64,000 bases of DNA from Pontibacter ruber (GTDB lineage Bacteria; Bacteroidota; Bacteroidia; Cytophagales; Hymenobacteraceae): assembly GCF_023630205.1 (NCBI RefSeq), contig NZ_JALPRR010000003.1, positions 248,001 to 312,000 on the forward strand, in the 5' to 3' direction. The position numbers and the translations under genes were made by a program. Positions 10,172 through 18,969 of this stretch are shown here, piece by piece. The stretch's first letter is position 1; each line of letters begins with the position of its first letter. The notes below the pieces were generated by a model. The model had not been told where the DNA came from. It did no database searches and saw only the letters and a list, made by a program, of their open reading frames with translations.

Positions 10172-10792
10172 ATGACAACGAAGAAGGAAGAGGAGATAGA
10201 AGTGATTGTTTTCGACCTGAACGGTACGTTTTACAACAAGAGCTCGAAGGATGAATTCTACAATTTTATCTGTACCAAAAGGCCGAAGCGGGTCAGGTTC
10301 TTCTTCGAGATGATGTATTACAAGTTACTGCACAAATTCAAGCAGATGCGGCAGACAGAGTTCAAGGAAAACTTTTTTAATTACCTGGATGAGTTGCCGC
10401 CGGAGAAAGTGAAAGAATATGCCCGGGAGTTCTGGAAGAAGGAGTATCCGGAAAACTTTAACAAGGAATTGCACCAGCACTTCGATAAAATGAAGAAAGA
10501 AGGCAAACAGCTTTTCTGCGCTACCGGCGGCCTCGAAGTATACGTTAAGCCTTTGTTCGACCTTTACCCGGTAGATGGCTTTTTCGGCACCAAAACACGC
10601 TACGAAAACCAAACTTACCTGGTGGAAGGAGAGGCCTGCAAGGACGAAGAGAAGATAAAGCGGCTGGATGAGCATTTTAAAGGCAAGCACTACACCATTA
10701 TAGAAGCCTATTCCGACAGCAAGGAAACCATACTCGAAAAGGCAAAAAAGGCATTCCTGGTGAAGGATGGGAAGATCGTGCCTTTTGAATGA
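10172..10792 (+). CDS. HAD-superfamily protein with altered motif I
   Basis: A 206-residue haloacid-dehalogenase-like protein of the subfamily IB type. The motif I position reads FDLNGTF: the nucleophile Asp is kept, but the usual second Asp (acid/base) is Asn. Motif II is probably the Thr of FCATGG, motif III Lys is near KDEEKIKRL, and motif IV is YSDSKETI, where a second acidic residue is Glu. The helical cap lies at about 20-110. These changes could reduce phosphatase activity or shift it to another reaction. The protein ends VKDGKIVPFE, common in this family. It is preceded by about 125 bp of non-coding DNA and is probably transcribed alone. Confidence 0.78.
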   Translation: MTTKKEEEIEVIVFDLNGTFYNKSSKDEFYNFICTKRPKRVRFFFEMMYYKLLHKFKQMRQTEFKENFFNYLDELPPEKVKEYAREFWKKEYPENFNKELHQHFDKMKKEGKQLFCATGGLEVYVKPLFDLYPVDGFFGTKTRYENQTYLVEGEACKDEEKIKRLDEHFKGKHYTIIEAYSDSKETILEKAKKAFLVKDGKIVPFE

Positions 10793-10896
10793 TCGCTGGC
10801 GCTGGTATACTATGAAAGAAAGCCTTATCTTCAAGTATTCTGAAAAGCTAATTCGAAAGTACAAAAGGTACTAGCTGTTAAATCTAATGCCGGCCT

Positions 10897-11472
10897 ATGA
10901 TCAGCTTGACGCATATCAAAACCAGAACCGCTCAGAAAGAAGATATTGAAAGCGTTCTTGCTCTCCAGAGCCTGTACCTGTACGATAACCTGTCAGAAGA
11001 AGAGCGTCAGGAAGGTTTTGTAACCACTCCGTTCACAACAGAGCAACTGGAGCAGATCATAGAAAGGGAAGGACTTTTTATTGCAACAGACAAGGAGCAG
11101 ATCGTTGCGTATGCCTTCGCCGGCGGCTGGGACTATTTCAGCCAGTGGCCCATCTTTCCGTACATGACCTCCCGTTTCCCAAGTCTACATTTCAAAGACT
11201 TTGACATCAGCACGGAAAACAGCTTTCAGTATGGCCCGGTGTGCATCGATATACCTTACCGGGGCAGCGGGCTGCTCAACAACCTGTTTGAGTACATGCG
11301 CAGGCAGATGGTCGTTAAGTACCCCTTGAGTGTCACGTTCATCAACCAGGTAAACAAGCGCTCTCTGAACGCACACGTAAACAAACTGGGCTGGACTGTG
11401 ATCGACGAATTTGACTTCAATGGCAAGCAATACTATGGCCTCGCATTTGACATGCAGGAATCGGTGTTATAG
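10897..11472 (+). CDS. GNAT family N-acetyltransferase
   Basis: A 191-residue protein with a GNAT layout: the N-terminal strand-helix TRTAQKEDIESVLALQSLYL, a central beta sheet, and the acetyl-CoA loop region around IDIPYRGSGLLNNLFEYM (residues about 108-126). The usual Q/RxxGxG/A loop is represented by YRGSGL. A C-terminal segment, VNKRSLNAHVNKLGWTVI, matches the typical SxxFYxKxGF-like end. The acetyl acceptor is unknown. It overlaps the convergent DUF5996 gene by 6 bp at the 3' end. Confidence 0.8.
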   Translation: MISLTHIKTRTAQKEDIESVLALQSLYLYDNLSEEERQEGFVTTPFTTEQLEQIIEREGLFIATDKEQIVAYAFAGGWDYFSQWPIFPYMTSRFPSLHFKDFDISTENSFQYGPVCIDIPYRGSGLLNNLFEYMRRQMVVKYPLSVTFINQVNKRSLNAHVNKLGWTVIDEFDFNGKQYYGLAFDMQESVL

Positions 11473-12408
11473 TTCCTCCAGCGGTACCACCCTTAACTCT
11501 TCGATGGGCCAGTCAGCTAAGCTGGCTCCTGCCTGGTAGGCACTCTCCAGAAAATCCAGCAGCACCTGCTTTGGGTTCTCTTCCTGCCGCATTTCCTCGT
11601 ATGGGAGTAAGGCCATGGGGCTGCCGTTCGAGTCTACCCAACTGGCGCTTCTTGCCTGCAGAAGTTCCTTGTCGATGCCGGCAGGTGCGGGGTATGTATA
11701 AGAGTAAAACGCCGGATACATGAAGTTGTCGTCGCCGGGCCAGAAGCCAAAGCTGATCACCTCGTGTGAATAAGCGTCTTTTTCAACTTTGCCTGCTTCC
11801 GGCCGATAAGGCACCGAGCGACCAGAGAAGCGTGTTACCACCAGATCGAGGCTGTGCCAGAAGAGGTGTACCGGGCTTGTCTTGCCGTAGAAGCGGCCGC
11901 TGAATTCTTCAAATATGCCATTCGTCAAGGTCAGTATCTGCCAGAAGCGCTGTATGTGCTCGGGGTTGTAGGTGGCATGGGTATGATCCTCGGCAAAGGC
12001 AATGTCGCTTTTGAGCTTATAGGGCTTGGCCAGTATGTCCACCTTGATGCCCAAAACATCCAGCGCCTTGAAAAGTGACGTATAAAACTGTGATACCGAC
12101 AGCCCGTCCTGCAGCGCAAACGTCTCCCGGGCACCGGTGCTGGTTTCGATCACTAGCTGGTGATCGATAAAGTCGAACCGGATCTCGAAGGCATAAAACG
12201 AGTAGGGGATAGGACCTGTAGTAAGCCCGCGTGCATGAACATAGAGCGGCACATGCCACCAGTGGTTCTTGCGCGGCATCAGCTTCAGCCTGATCTTCCC
12301 CACGATCTGCAGGTACCGGTGGAATGTCTCTTTCGTAGCTTCCCACTCCGTTAGCGGGAGCGGCGGAAACAAAGGAGCAGAATTTTGAGCTGTGGTGTCG
12401 GTATTCAT
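11467..12408 (-). CDS. DUF5996 family protein
   Basis: A 313-residue cytoplasmic protein strongly matching DUF5996: PPLPLTEWEATKETFHRYLQ, then KNHWWHVPLYVHARGLTTGP, then FEIRFDFIDHQLVIET, and GFWPGDDNFMYPAFYSYTYP later. The family is widespread in Bacteroidota and Actinomycetota and has no known function. The conserved Trp/His-rich motifs suggest an enzyme. The gene stands alone and converges with the GNAT gene with a 6-bp overlap. Confidence 0.88.
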   Translation of the reverse strand: MNTDTTAQNSAPLFPPLPLTEWEATKETFHRYLQIVGKIRLKLMPRKNHWWHVPLYVHARGLTTGPIPYSFYAFEIRFDFIDHQLVIETSTGARETFALQDGLSVSQFYTSLFKALDVLGIKVDILAKPYKLKSDIAFAEDHTHATYNPEHIQRFWQILTLTNGIFEEFSGRFYGKTSPVHLFWHSLDLVVTRFSGRSVPYRPEAGKVEKDAYSHEVISFGFWPGDDNFMYPAFYSYTYPAPAGIDKELLQARSASWVDSNGSPMALLPYEEMRQEENPKQVLLDFLESAYQAGASLADWPIEELRVVPLEEL

Positions 12409-12672
12409 AGCTGTAGGACTTTAGGCAACTCGCTTATTTATACTTGTACTTGCTCTTCTGCTATACGTTGCAGGATATGTTATGCTGTCGGCTTCAGGAA
12501 TAAAAACGCACCTTGTAAGTATGGCAGCTTCAGAGGGCAATTCCGGCAAGTATAACAGCGGGTTTTTAGTAAAAAATTCAAACAAATTGGTATACAAAAT
12601 CTATATTAGCAGTTATACTATATATCACTCTTAGATCAACGTAGGCAACGGTAACATACGCCTGGGTAGCAC

Positions 12673-14820
12673 ATGCTGCCGCGAAAGGTGCCGGCGCCTG
12701 CTACAACTGAAAACATGCTTGTCAACAAAGTATCCGACCAGATAAAGAAAAGTAAATACATCAGCCGCGACCTGAGCTGGCTGCGGTTCAACTACCGTGT
12801 GCTCGATCAGGCTCGCGACACCAACAAGAGCTTCTTCGACAGGCTGAAGTTTATGGCCATCACCTCGTCTAACCTCGACGAGTTCTTCATGATCCGGGTA
12901 GGCAGCTTGTACAATTACCTCGACTACGGCAAAGAGCGCACCGACTACTCCGGCCTGCGCGAGCTGCCGTTCCGTAAGAAGCTGCTGGACTACGCACACC
13001 GTTTCGTAAACGACCAGTACCTGACCTTTAACAGCGAACTGAAGCCGCTCTGCGAAAAGCATGGCTTCGACATTCTGATGGTGAGCGAACTGACCGAGAT
13101 CGAGCAGAAGAAAGTGGATTCCTACTTCAAGAACACGATCTTCCCGCTGCTCACGCCCATGGTGTACGACAACTACCACGGCTTCCCGCTGCTGATGAAC
13201 CAGCTGCTTACCTTTGGCGTGGTAACGCGCACTACCGAAGAACAGAAGGCGCAGGACCGGGTAACGTTCGTGCAGATTCCGCAGAACCTGGCCCGCTTTT
13301 ACGAAATTAACCGCAAGGAAAAGATCATCTTTGTGCCGATCGAGGAGATCATTCGCTGGAAGATCAAAAAGCTTTTCCGCAACGTCGAGATCGTGTCGGT
13401 AAACCTGTTCCGCATCACGCGTAACGGCGACTTTACTTTGGAAGAGTCTGATGACATCGAAGCAGACTTTGTGCAGGAGATCAAGTCGAAGCTGAAAACC
13501 CGTAAGAAGGGCCGTGTGGTAAGACTGGAGGTGGAGCGCAATCCGTCGGCTTTCATGATGAAGATCCTGAAAGAGCGCTGGACCATCGACAATGCCAACG
13601 TTTTCACCATCAACAGCCTGATCGATCTGCGGGCGCTCTGGCAGATCATTAACCACCGCCAGTTCCGCGACAGAGGCTTTAAACAGCCGGCGCCGGTAAC
13701 ACCGCTCAGCCTGCCCGGCGATGGCGTGGATATGTTCGAGTACCTGAAAGAGCACGACGTGCTGCTGCACCACCCTTACAACAGCATGGAGCCGGTGGTA
13801 CAGCTCCTGGAGCGAGCCGCCGAAGACCCTTATGTGCTGGGTATCAAGCAAACCATTTACCGCCTGGCTGACCAGAGCCGTGTTACGGCTGCCTTGCTGA
13901 AGGCGGCTGAGAACGGCAAGCACGTATCGGTGTTGTTTGAGGTGAAAGCGCGCTTTGATGAAGAGCGTAACCTGCGCGAGGGAGAGCGCCTGGAGAAGGC
14001 CGGTTGCTTTGTAATCTACGGTATCAGCAAGTATAAAACGCATACCAAGATGCTGATGATCATCCGCAAGGAAGGGGAGAAGGTAACGCGTTACATCCAC
14101 ATCGGCAGCGGCAACTACAACGAGCAAACCGCCCGCCTGTACTCCGACATCAGTCTGCTGACCACCGACGAAGTATACGCCCATGACGTATCGGAATTCT
14201 TCAACGTAATTACCGGCCACTCACGCCCGAACGAATATAAATACCTGCTCACGTCGCCGAAGAGCATGCGCCACCAACTCATCGAGCTCATCCGAAACGA
14301 GGCGCGCAACGCCAAAAAAGGGTTGAAGAGCGGTATCGTGATCAAGATAAACTCGCTGGAAGACAAGGAGGTAATGGATGAGTTTTACAAGGCTTCCAAG
14401 GCCGGCGTTCCGATCAAACTCATCGTGCGGGGTATCTGCTGCCTGCGCCCGGGCCGCGAAGACCTGAGCGAGAATATCTTCGTGAAATCCATTGTGGGGG
14501 AATACCTGGAGCACAGCCGCATTTATTACTTCCACAACAACGGCGATTCGAAAGTATACAGCGGCAGTGCCGACATCATGGTGCGCAGTTTTGACCGTCG
14601 TATCGAAGCGCTCTTTTTGATCGTGAACGAAGAGCTGAAGCGGGAGGCCATCAACATCCTGTACTACAACCTGCAGGACAACGTGAACTCCTACATCATG
14701 CGCGAGGATGGTACGTACCTGAAGAAACGCCCCGTTGCCGGCGAGGAGGTGGTGGACATTCACAAGGTGTTTTACCACTACAAAATGGTAACCGAGGTTC
14801 CCGAGCCAGAACTCGTTTAA
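12673..14820 (+). CDS. ppk1: Polyphosphate kinase 1
   Basis: Reversibly transfers the gamma-phosphate of ATP to long-chain polyphosphate. The 715-residue length and order fit PPK1. The N domain (YISRDLSWLRFNYRVLDQA at about 28-46) is followed by the H domain and two HKD-like C domains. The catalytic His residues lie in KTHTKMLMI (first HKD) and LEHSRIYYFHN (second), with IHIGSGNYNEQTA between them. An internal ATG at 12715 would remove 14 non-conserved residues and is an equally good start. It ends at a bidirectional terminator shared with the convergent ppx gene, giving a synthesis/degradation pair for polyphosphate. Confidence 0.97.
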   Translation: MLPRKVPAPATTENMLVNKVSDQIKKSKYISRDLSWLRFNYRVLDQARDTNKSFFDRLKFMAITSSNLDEFFMIRVGSLYNYLDYGKERTDYSGLRELPFRKKLLDYAHRFVNDQYLTFNSELKPLCEKHGFDILMVSELTEIEQKKVDSYFKNTIFPLLTPMVYDNYHGFPLLMNQLLTFGVVTRTTEEQKAQDRVTFVQIPQNLARFYEINRKEKIIFVPIEEIIRWKIKKLFRNVEIVSVNLFRITRNGDFTLEESDDIEADFVQEIKSKLKTRKKGRVVRLEVERNPSAFMMKILKERWTIDNANVFTINSLIDLRALWQIINHRQFRDRGFKQPAPVTPLSLPGDGVDMFEYLKEHDVLLHHPYNSMEPVVQLLERAAEDPYVLGIKQTIYRLADQSRVTAALLKAAENGKHVSVLFEVKARFDEERNLREGERLEKAGCFVIYGISKYKTHTKMLMIIRKEGEKVTRYIHIGSGNYNEQTARLYSDISLLTTDEVYAHDVSEFFNVITGHSRPNEYKYLLTSPKSMRHQLIELIRNEARNAKKGLKSGIVIKINSLEDKEVMDEFYKASKAGVPIKLIVRGICCLRPGREDLSENIFVKSIVGEYLEHSRIYYFHNNGDSKVYSGSADIMVRSFDRRIEALFLIVNEELKREAINILYYNLQDNVNSYIMREDGTYLKKRPVAGEEVVDIHKVFYHYKMVTEVPEPELV

Positions 14821-14835
14821 AGAATTATAAAGTAT

Positions 14836-14879
14836 AAAAAAGCGATCGCCCGGGCTTTGGTCCGGGCGATCGCTTTTTT
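14836..14879. terminator. Bidirectional terminator between ppk1 and ppx
   Basis: An 18-bp stem with A and T tracts on both sides (14836-14853 with 14862-14879) and an 8-nt loop. It lies between convergent genes and can serve both strands. AAGTATAA sits immediately before it. Confidence 0.92.
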
Positions 14880-14899
14880 ATACCTGGTTAAAAGGAATC

Positions 14900-15844
14900 T
14901 TAATTGATGCTGTTAATTACGAAGCGCTCGGAGTGAAACTGCTCGTAAAGAGCATGGATCATACCGTCTTTCAGGCCAACGGCCGGCACCAGCATACTTT
15001 CGAGCTTTGCCCATTTCATGGCCGAGAGGTAAATCTCAGCGGCAGGAAGTATCACATCGGCACGGTCCGGGTTCAGCATCAGCTCGGTCAGGCGCTGCTC
15101 CATGGTCATGCCTGCGATGCGGTCTACAATCTCCTCAATCTGTTTCCGGAAGATGGGTTTGCCTACGGTTTTGCCGGCCAGCTCAAAAATCTTGTTGATG
15201 TTACCGCCCGTACCGATGGCGCGGCTCAGGTGGTATTTGCGGGTATTCTCCTCGATCCAGAGGCGCATGCTGTTCCAAAGCTCCTGCGAGTCTACGCCGT
15301 GCATGTGGCGGATAGAACCCTGCTCAAACGACTGCGAGGCCATCTTTTCACGATTCACGTAAATGTTGAACTCAGTGCTGCCACCACCCACGTCGATGTG
15401 CAGGTAGTTGCGCTCGTCCAGGAAATTAACGATCACTTTGTTGATCAGGTCGGCTTCTGCTACGCCGTCAATCACCTGTATTTCGATGCCCAGTGCTTCC
15501 CGCACCCGTTCCAGTATTTCCGGCGCGTTCAGGGAAGAGCGCATGGCAGATGTAGCACAGATCATGAAATGATCGATGTCGTGCACCTCTATCAGCAGCT
15601 TACAGGCGTGTAGTAACTTGATGAACTTCTGGATCTTTGGTTCGCTGATGTAGCCGGTGCTGAACACATCCTCGCCAAAGCGCATCGGGTAGCGGATGTA
15701 TTCTACCCTTTTAAAAATAACATTCCCGTTGTGGTTCAACACGTTGGAGATCTGGCATCTCACTGCGTTCGAACCGATATCAATGGCAGCTAACTTCAAA
15801 AATCGTAAAGTTGTGAGCGTTAAACAGTGTTTTTTATACTTCAA
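14900..15844 (-). CDS. Ppx/GppA exopolyphosphatase family protein
   Basis: ASKHA-fold phosphatase that removes terminal phosphate from polyphosphate or converts pppGpp to ppGpp. Key motifs are AAIDIGSNAVR (phosphate 1 loop), the catalytic-region segment ATSAMRSSLNAPEIL, and IDVGGGSTEF (phosphate 2 loop). At about 300 residues it is the short two-domain form without the HD domain. The ATG at 15844 gives 15 extra residues; a TTG at 15799 would give the usual family start MKLAAIDIGSN, so that may be the real start. Convergence with ppk1 supports a polyphosphate role. Confidence 0.92.
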   Translation of the reverse strand: MKYKKHCLTLTTLRFLKLAAIDIGSNAVRCQISNVLNHNGNVIFKRVEYIRYPMRFGEDVFSTGYISEPKIQKFIKLLHACKLLIEVHDIDHFMICATSAMRSSLNAPEILERVREALGIEIQVIDGVAEADLINKVIVNFLDERNYLHIDVGGGSTEFNIYVNREKMASQSFEQGSIRHMHGVDSQELWNSMRLWIEENTRKYHLSRAIGTGGNINKIFELAGKTVGKPIFRKQIEEIVDRIAGMTMEQRLTELMLNPDRADVILPAAEIYLSAMKWAKLESMLVPAVGLKDGMIHALYEQFHSERFVINSIN

Positions 15845-15896
15845 ATATAACTATAAAACCCAAACCTGCGCTACCGCTCCCTTCTCTTTCTGATGC

Positions 15897-17249
15897 TTAC
15901 TCAGCTATCGAAATCCAGCCGAGGCGCCCGTCCTGCTGCCGCACCAACCCGAACGTATGAAACATGGCAACAACCGGTACAGAGCTGCCGGCTGACAACT
16001 GTTCCATGGGGGCTGCCTTGGGGTGCGCATCATCCAGCAGCGGCTGGTCCTGCTGCAGCTTCTTGTAGCGGATGGGCTTGTTTATACTTTCGACAACGTT
16101 GCTGGCAATGTAGGCTTCTGTGTTGTCGGGCAGGCGCACCCGGTACCAACTGGCTACTGCCCCGGTTATCTGCAGGGGCGTGTGTTGCCGAAGGCTTTTA
16201 TAAGTTGACGATTTTACGGAGGGTTGTAGCCTGGTATTGGCCTGCCTGGTAGCTACCCGCACCCAGGTACCTAAGCGAGTAGCATCTACTTTAACCGGCG
16301 GTACAGGTTCCGTAGGTTGGTGCACGTACGGATAAGGATTGGTAGCGCCCTGCCCGTAGCGGTAAATGCCGAAGTGCAGGTGCGGCGCAGTAGAACTAGC
16401 ATTGCCGGTATTGCCCACAAAGCCCAGTGTATCGCCTGCAACCACCCGCTGGCCTGGAGTAACCGATTGCCTGTCGAGGTGCGCATAGTACAGGCTCTGG
16501 CCGCGGCTGAGATCTGTGAGCCATACTACCTTACCGCCCCTGGGGTTGGTGCTTACACTCCGGATCACGCCAGCAGTGGACGCGATAACAGGTGTGCCAC
16601 GCGGTGCAAACACATCAATCCCTTCGTGGCGCCGTGCGCCTGCATCGCGTGGATCGCCCCAAATGCTTGCAATGTTCCGGCTCGTTTTGCCGGGTATCGG
16701 AAAGGCGAGCGTTGGCTGCTTCTGGATCGTGATGGTATACTGCCCGCTTCTTAGCAACTCAGGCTGCACGCGCAGCAGGTGCTGCTGGTCTTCTTCTACC
16801 TCGTAGGTCAGTGTAGCAGAAGTTGTATCTGCTGTGGCCAGGTGCCTGGGTTTCGGGTTGTCGCCGGATGGTACTTCAAAGAGATCCATAAACACCTGGA
16901 AGGTTTCCTTTGCTTTCAGCTCCAGGTGCACAATGATTTGTTCTCCCCGGTTGGCAGGTATACGGTAGCTGAGCGCCCGGGGTCTGTCAGCAGCAAAGTA
17001 GCCTGTTTCCTTAAAAGGCAAGGTAACAGAGATGGAGTCGTGTAACGCTTTTTCGCCTGCTGCCAGCCAATCTTTTCCCAGAGCGGTATGGTCCAGGTTG
17101 GTGTCTTTCAGCGAAGAGGCGTAACGCTCGTAGGGCGATTGCGGTTTAAGTACGCCCCGCAAGGTTTGTTTGCCACCACAGCCTGCCACCAGCAGCACCA
17201 GTAAAGTATAAAGTATAAAAGGGAGTATTCGGGAGCTATTTCTGCGCAT
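15897..17249 (-). CDS. M23 family peptidoglycan endopeptidase lipoprotein with SH3-like domain
   Basis: A 450-residue cell-envelope hydrolase. I take the ATG at 17249 because it starts a lipoprotein leader (MRRNSSRILPFILYTLL..., LVAGC). An N-terminal beta-rich region, possibly a PPC-like domain, spans about 60-190. The LytM/M23 zinc domain follows at about 195-320, with zinc ligands in HEGIDVFAPRGT (His and Asp) and HLHFG. A C-terminal SH3b-like domain (about 335-400) then probably binds the cell wall. M23 enzymes cut peptide cross-links in murein. The L,D-transpeptidase-like gene is divergent next door. Confidence 0.9.
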   Translation of the reverse strand: MRRNSSRILPFILYTLLVLLVAGCGGKQTLRGVLKPQSPYERYASSLKDTNLDHTALGKDWLAAGEKALHDSISVTLPFKETGYFAADRPRALSYRIPANRGEQIIVHLELKAKETFQVFMDLFEVPSGDNPKPRHLATADTTSATLTYEVEEDQQHLLRVQPELLRSGQYTITIQKQPTLAFPIPGKTSRNIASIWGDPRDAGARRHEGIDVFAPRGTPVIASTAGVIRSVSTNPRGGKVVWLTDLSRGQSLYYAHLDRQSVTPGQRVVAGDTLGFVGNTGNASSTAPHLHFGIYRYGQGATNPYPYVHQPTEPVPPVKVDATRLGTWVRVATRQANTRLQPSVKSSTYKSLRQHTPLQITGAVASWYRVRLPDNTEAYIASNVVESINKPIRYKKLQQDQPLLDDAHPKAAPMEQLSAGSSVPVVAMFHTFGLVRQQDGRLGWISIAE

Positions 17250-17433
17250 GGTATTATCAAATTTCCGCATATCGGAATGTATAACAGTATTTTAGCCAAA
17301 AAGGTACCAGCGCCAGAAAAAATATACTTCGGAGTGTAAAGCAGGATGAAGGCGGAGAGTGGGATTGGTGTGGCAGACGAACTGAGTGCTGTGTAGTCCG
17401 TACAAATAAGTTACACCAAAGAAAGATAATCTT

Positions 17434-18270
17434 ATGAGACGACAGAATTGGAGGAGTAAGCGGAAACGTGTTGCAAAAAGGTTGCTCCCTCTGTTTGCCC
17501 CACTTATACTTTCGCCAGTTGCCACACCGGTAGGCACAACCGCGGCAAAGTCTGGTAGTGCCAGGAACCTGAAAGCCCGCATCGCAGAGCTGAAGGTGGT
17601 ACAGTTTGAACAGGTGGCATATGGGCTTTATGAGCAGATGGGCTTGCAGCAGCAGGGCCTCCGTTTCGAGGTGTTTGACAAAGCATTAACAGGCTATTAC
17701 AACCTGAAGCGCGAAGGAAGATTGTCAGACAAGCAGGTGCTTACCATCGTCGACTTTACCAAATCTTCTACAAACAAGCGGCTATGGGTACTCGACCTGG
17801 AAAACAAAAAAGTGCTGCACAATACGTACGTCGCCCACGGCCGGAATTCCGGTGAAGAGTTTGCAGAAAGTTTCTCAAACGACGACAAATCCTACATGAG
17901 CAGCATCGGCTTTTACGTGACACAGGATACCTACCAAGGCAAGCATGGATTATCGTTGCGGCTGGATGGCTTGGACGAAGCGTTCAATACCAATGCCCGT
18001 GATCGCTGCGTGGTGATGCATGGCGCTGAGTATGCGAGTGAAGCGTTCATCAAACAAACAGGCCGCCTGGGCCGAAGCCTGGGCTGCCCGGCTTTACCGA
18101 TGAAGGAACATAAAGAGATCATCAAGTCCGTGCTGGGCAGGACCACGCTCTACATCCATGCTGCCAACGATGCTTATACTTCCCAGTACCTGGACCATGC
18201 CAATGCCATGGCTGAACTGCTGAACGAAGAGCAGCCTACCCTGCCATCCGAGACTGGCCCTTCCATTTAA
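17434..18270 (+). CDS. YkuD_2-type murein L,D-transpeptidase catalytic domain protein
   Basis: A 278-residue envelope protein with an N-terminal signal-anchor-like stretch (KRLLPLFAPLILSPVA) and a YkuD_2 domain. The active-site region reads VVMHGAEYASE followed by GRSLGCPALP, where His and Cys form the catalytic pair seen in L,D-transpeptidase relatives. Upstream conserved segments are TIVDFTKSSTNKRLWVLDL and HNTYVAHGRNSG. The family is predicted to act on 3-3 cross-links or lipoprotein attachment, but its biochemistry is little studied. It is divergent from an M23 peptidase and overlaps a convergent thioredoxin-like gene by 35 bp. Confidence 0.87.
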   Translation: MRRQNWRSKRKRVAKRLLPLFAPLILSPVATPVGTTAAKSGSARNLKARIAELKVVQFEQVAYGLYEQMGLQQQGLRFEVFDKALTGYYNLKREGRLSDKQVLTIVDFTKSSTNKRLWVLDLENKKVLHNTYVAHGRNSGEEFAESFSNDDKSYMSSIGFYVTQDTYQGKHGLSLRLDGLDEAFNTNARDRCVVMHGAEYASEAFIKQTGRLGRSLGCPALPMKEHKEIIKSVLGRTTLYIHAANDAYTSQYLDHANAMAELLNEEQPTLPSETGPSI

Positions 18271-18808
18271 TGCCGCAGCCTACGCCCGGTTTCTGCTCAT
18301 GGCTAACAGCCTGACCCGCCAGCAGTTCCTCAAGTGCCTGTGTAAGGTCTTGCCCGGTTATGGGTTGTGCTGTTTTGGGTCTTGAACTATCAAACTGGCC
18401 ATGGTACGCCAGCCGCATGTTACGGTCAAAGACATAGAACTCGGGTGTGCAGACCGCATGGAAGGTGCGGGCAACCTGCTGGGTCTGGTCGTAAAGGTAT
18501 GGGAAAGGAAAATTCAGTTCACGTGCGAGCGCTTTCATCTGTTGCGGTCCGTCCTCCGGAAAGCTTTCTGCATCATTAGCATTAATGGCTACAAAGTTCA
18601 CCTCTTGCTGCCGATACTCCCGCGCGATAGAGATTAGCTTTGGGAGTACATGCTGCACCTGTGGGCAATGGTTGCTCATAAACATGATCACGGTTGCCTT
18701 TTTGGAGGCCACGTCATGCAGCGAAACCAGCCGGTCCGATACCGTATCGAGTAATGCAAAGTTTGGGGCGACCGTACCCAGAGGAAGTTCAGATGTAGAG
18801 AATGCCAT
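18236..18808 (-). CDS. Redoxin / thioredoxin family protein
   Basis: A 190-residue AhpC/TSA-like thioredoxin-fold protein. The first active-site segment is FMSNHCPQVQHV (one Cys, in the place of CxxC). A second conserved Cys is in AVCTPEFYVFD, and a C-terminal Cys in GVGCGIKWK is typical of this Bacteroidota/Cyanobacteria subfamily. It may act as a peroxidase-like or thiol reductase enzyme in the cytoplasm, as no signal peptide is visible. Its 3' end overlaps the convergent YkuD gene. Confidence 0.87.
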   Translation of the reverse strand: MAFSTSELPLGTVAPNFALLDTVSDRLVSLHDVASKKATVIMFMSNHCPQVQHVLPKLISIAREYRQQEVNFVAINANDAESFPEDGPQQMKALARELNFPFPYLYDQTQQVARTFHAVCTPEFYVFDRNMRLAYHGQFDSSRPKTAQPITGQDLTQALEELLAGQAVSHEQKPGVGCGIKWKGQSRMAG

Positions 18809-18969
18809 TTTTGTTTAAGGTTAGGAGTGGAGTAAGACAGCTATACTTGTTCTGAGCAACTAAAATAGCAATATTATCCACTATAACAAACAAAAAATGA
18901 GCAACTTATGTTGTTCTAAGTATAACTGCTTATGCACATATACATAAAAGTAGTATGGCTGGTACAGCG

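Noticed and set aside
12631..14220. A 529-codon open frame antisense to ppk1
   Set aside because: It is a mirror frame of a highly conserved gene, rich in Val/Leu/His/Gln, with no domain and no start context. High-GC third positions of ppk1 create it.
14836..14879. The GCGATCGC octamer in the ppk1 terminator as a HIP1 element
   Set aside because: It is one palindromic copy inside a terminator stem; I saw no general excess of this octamer.
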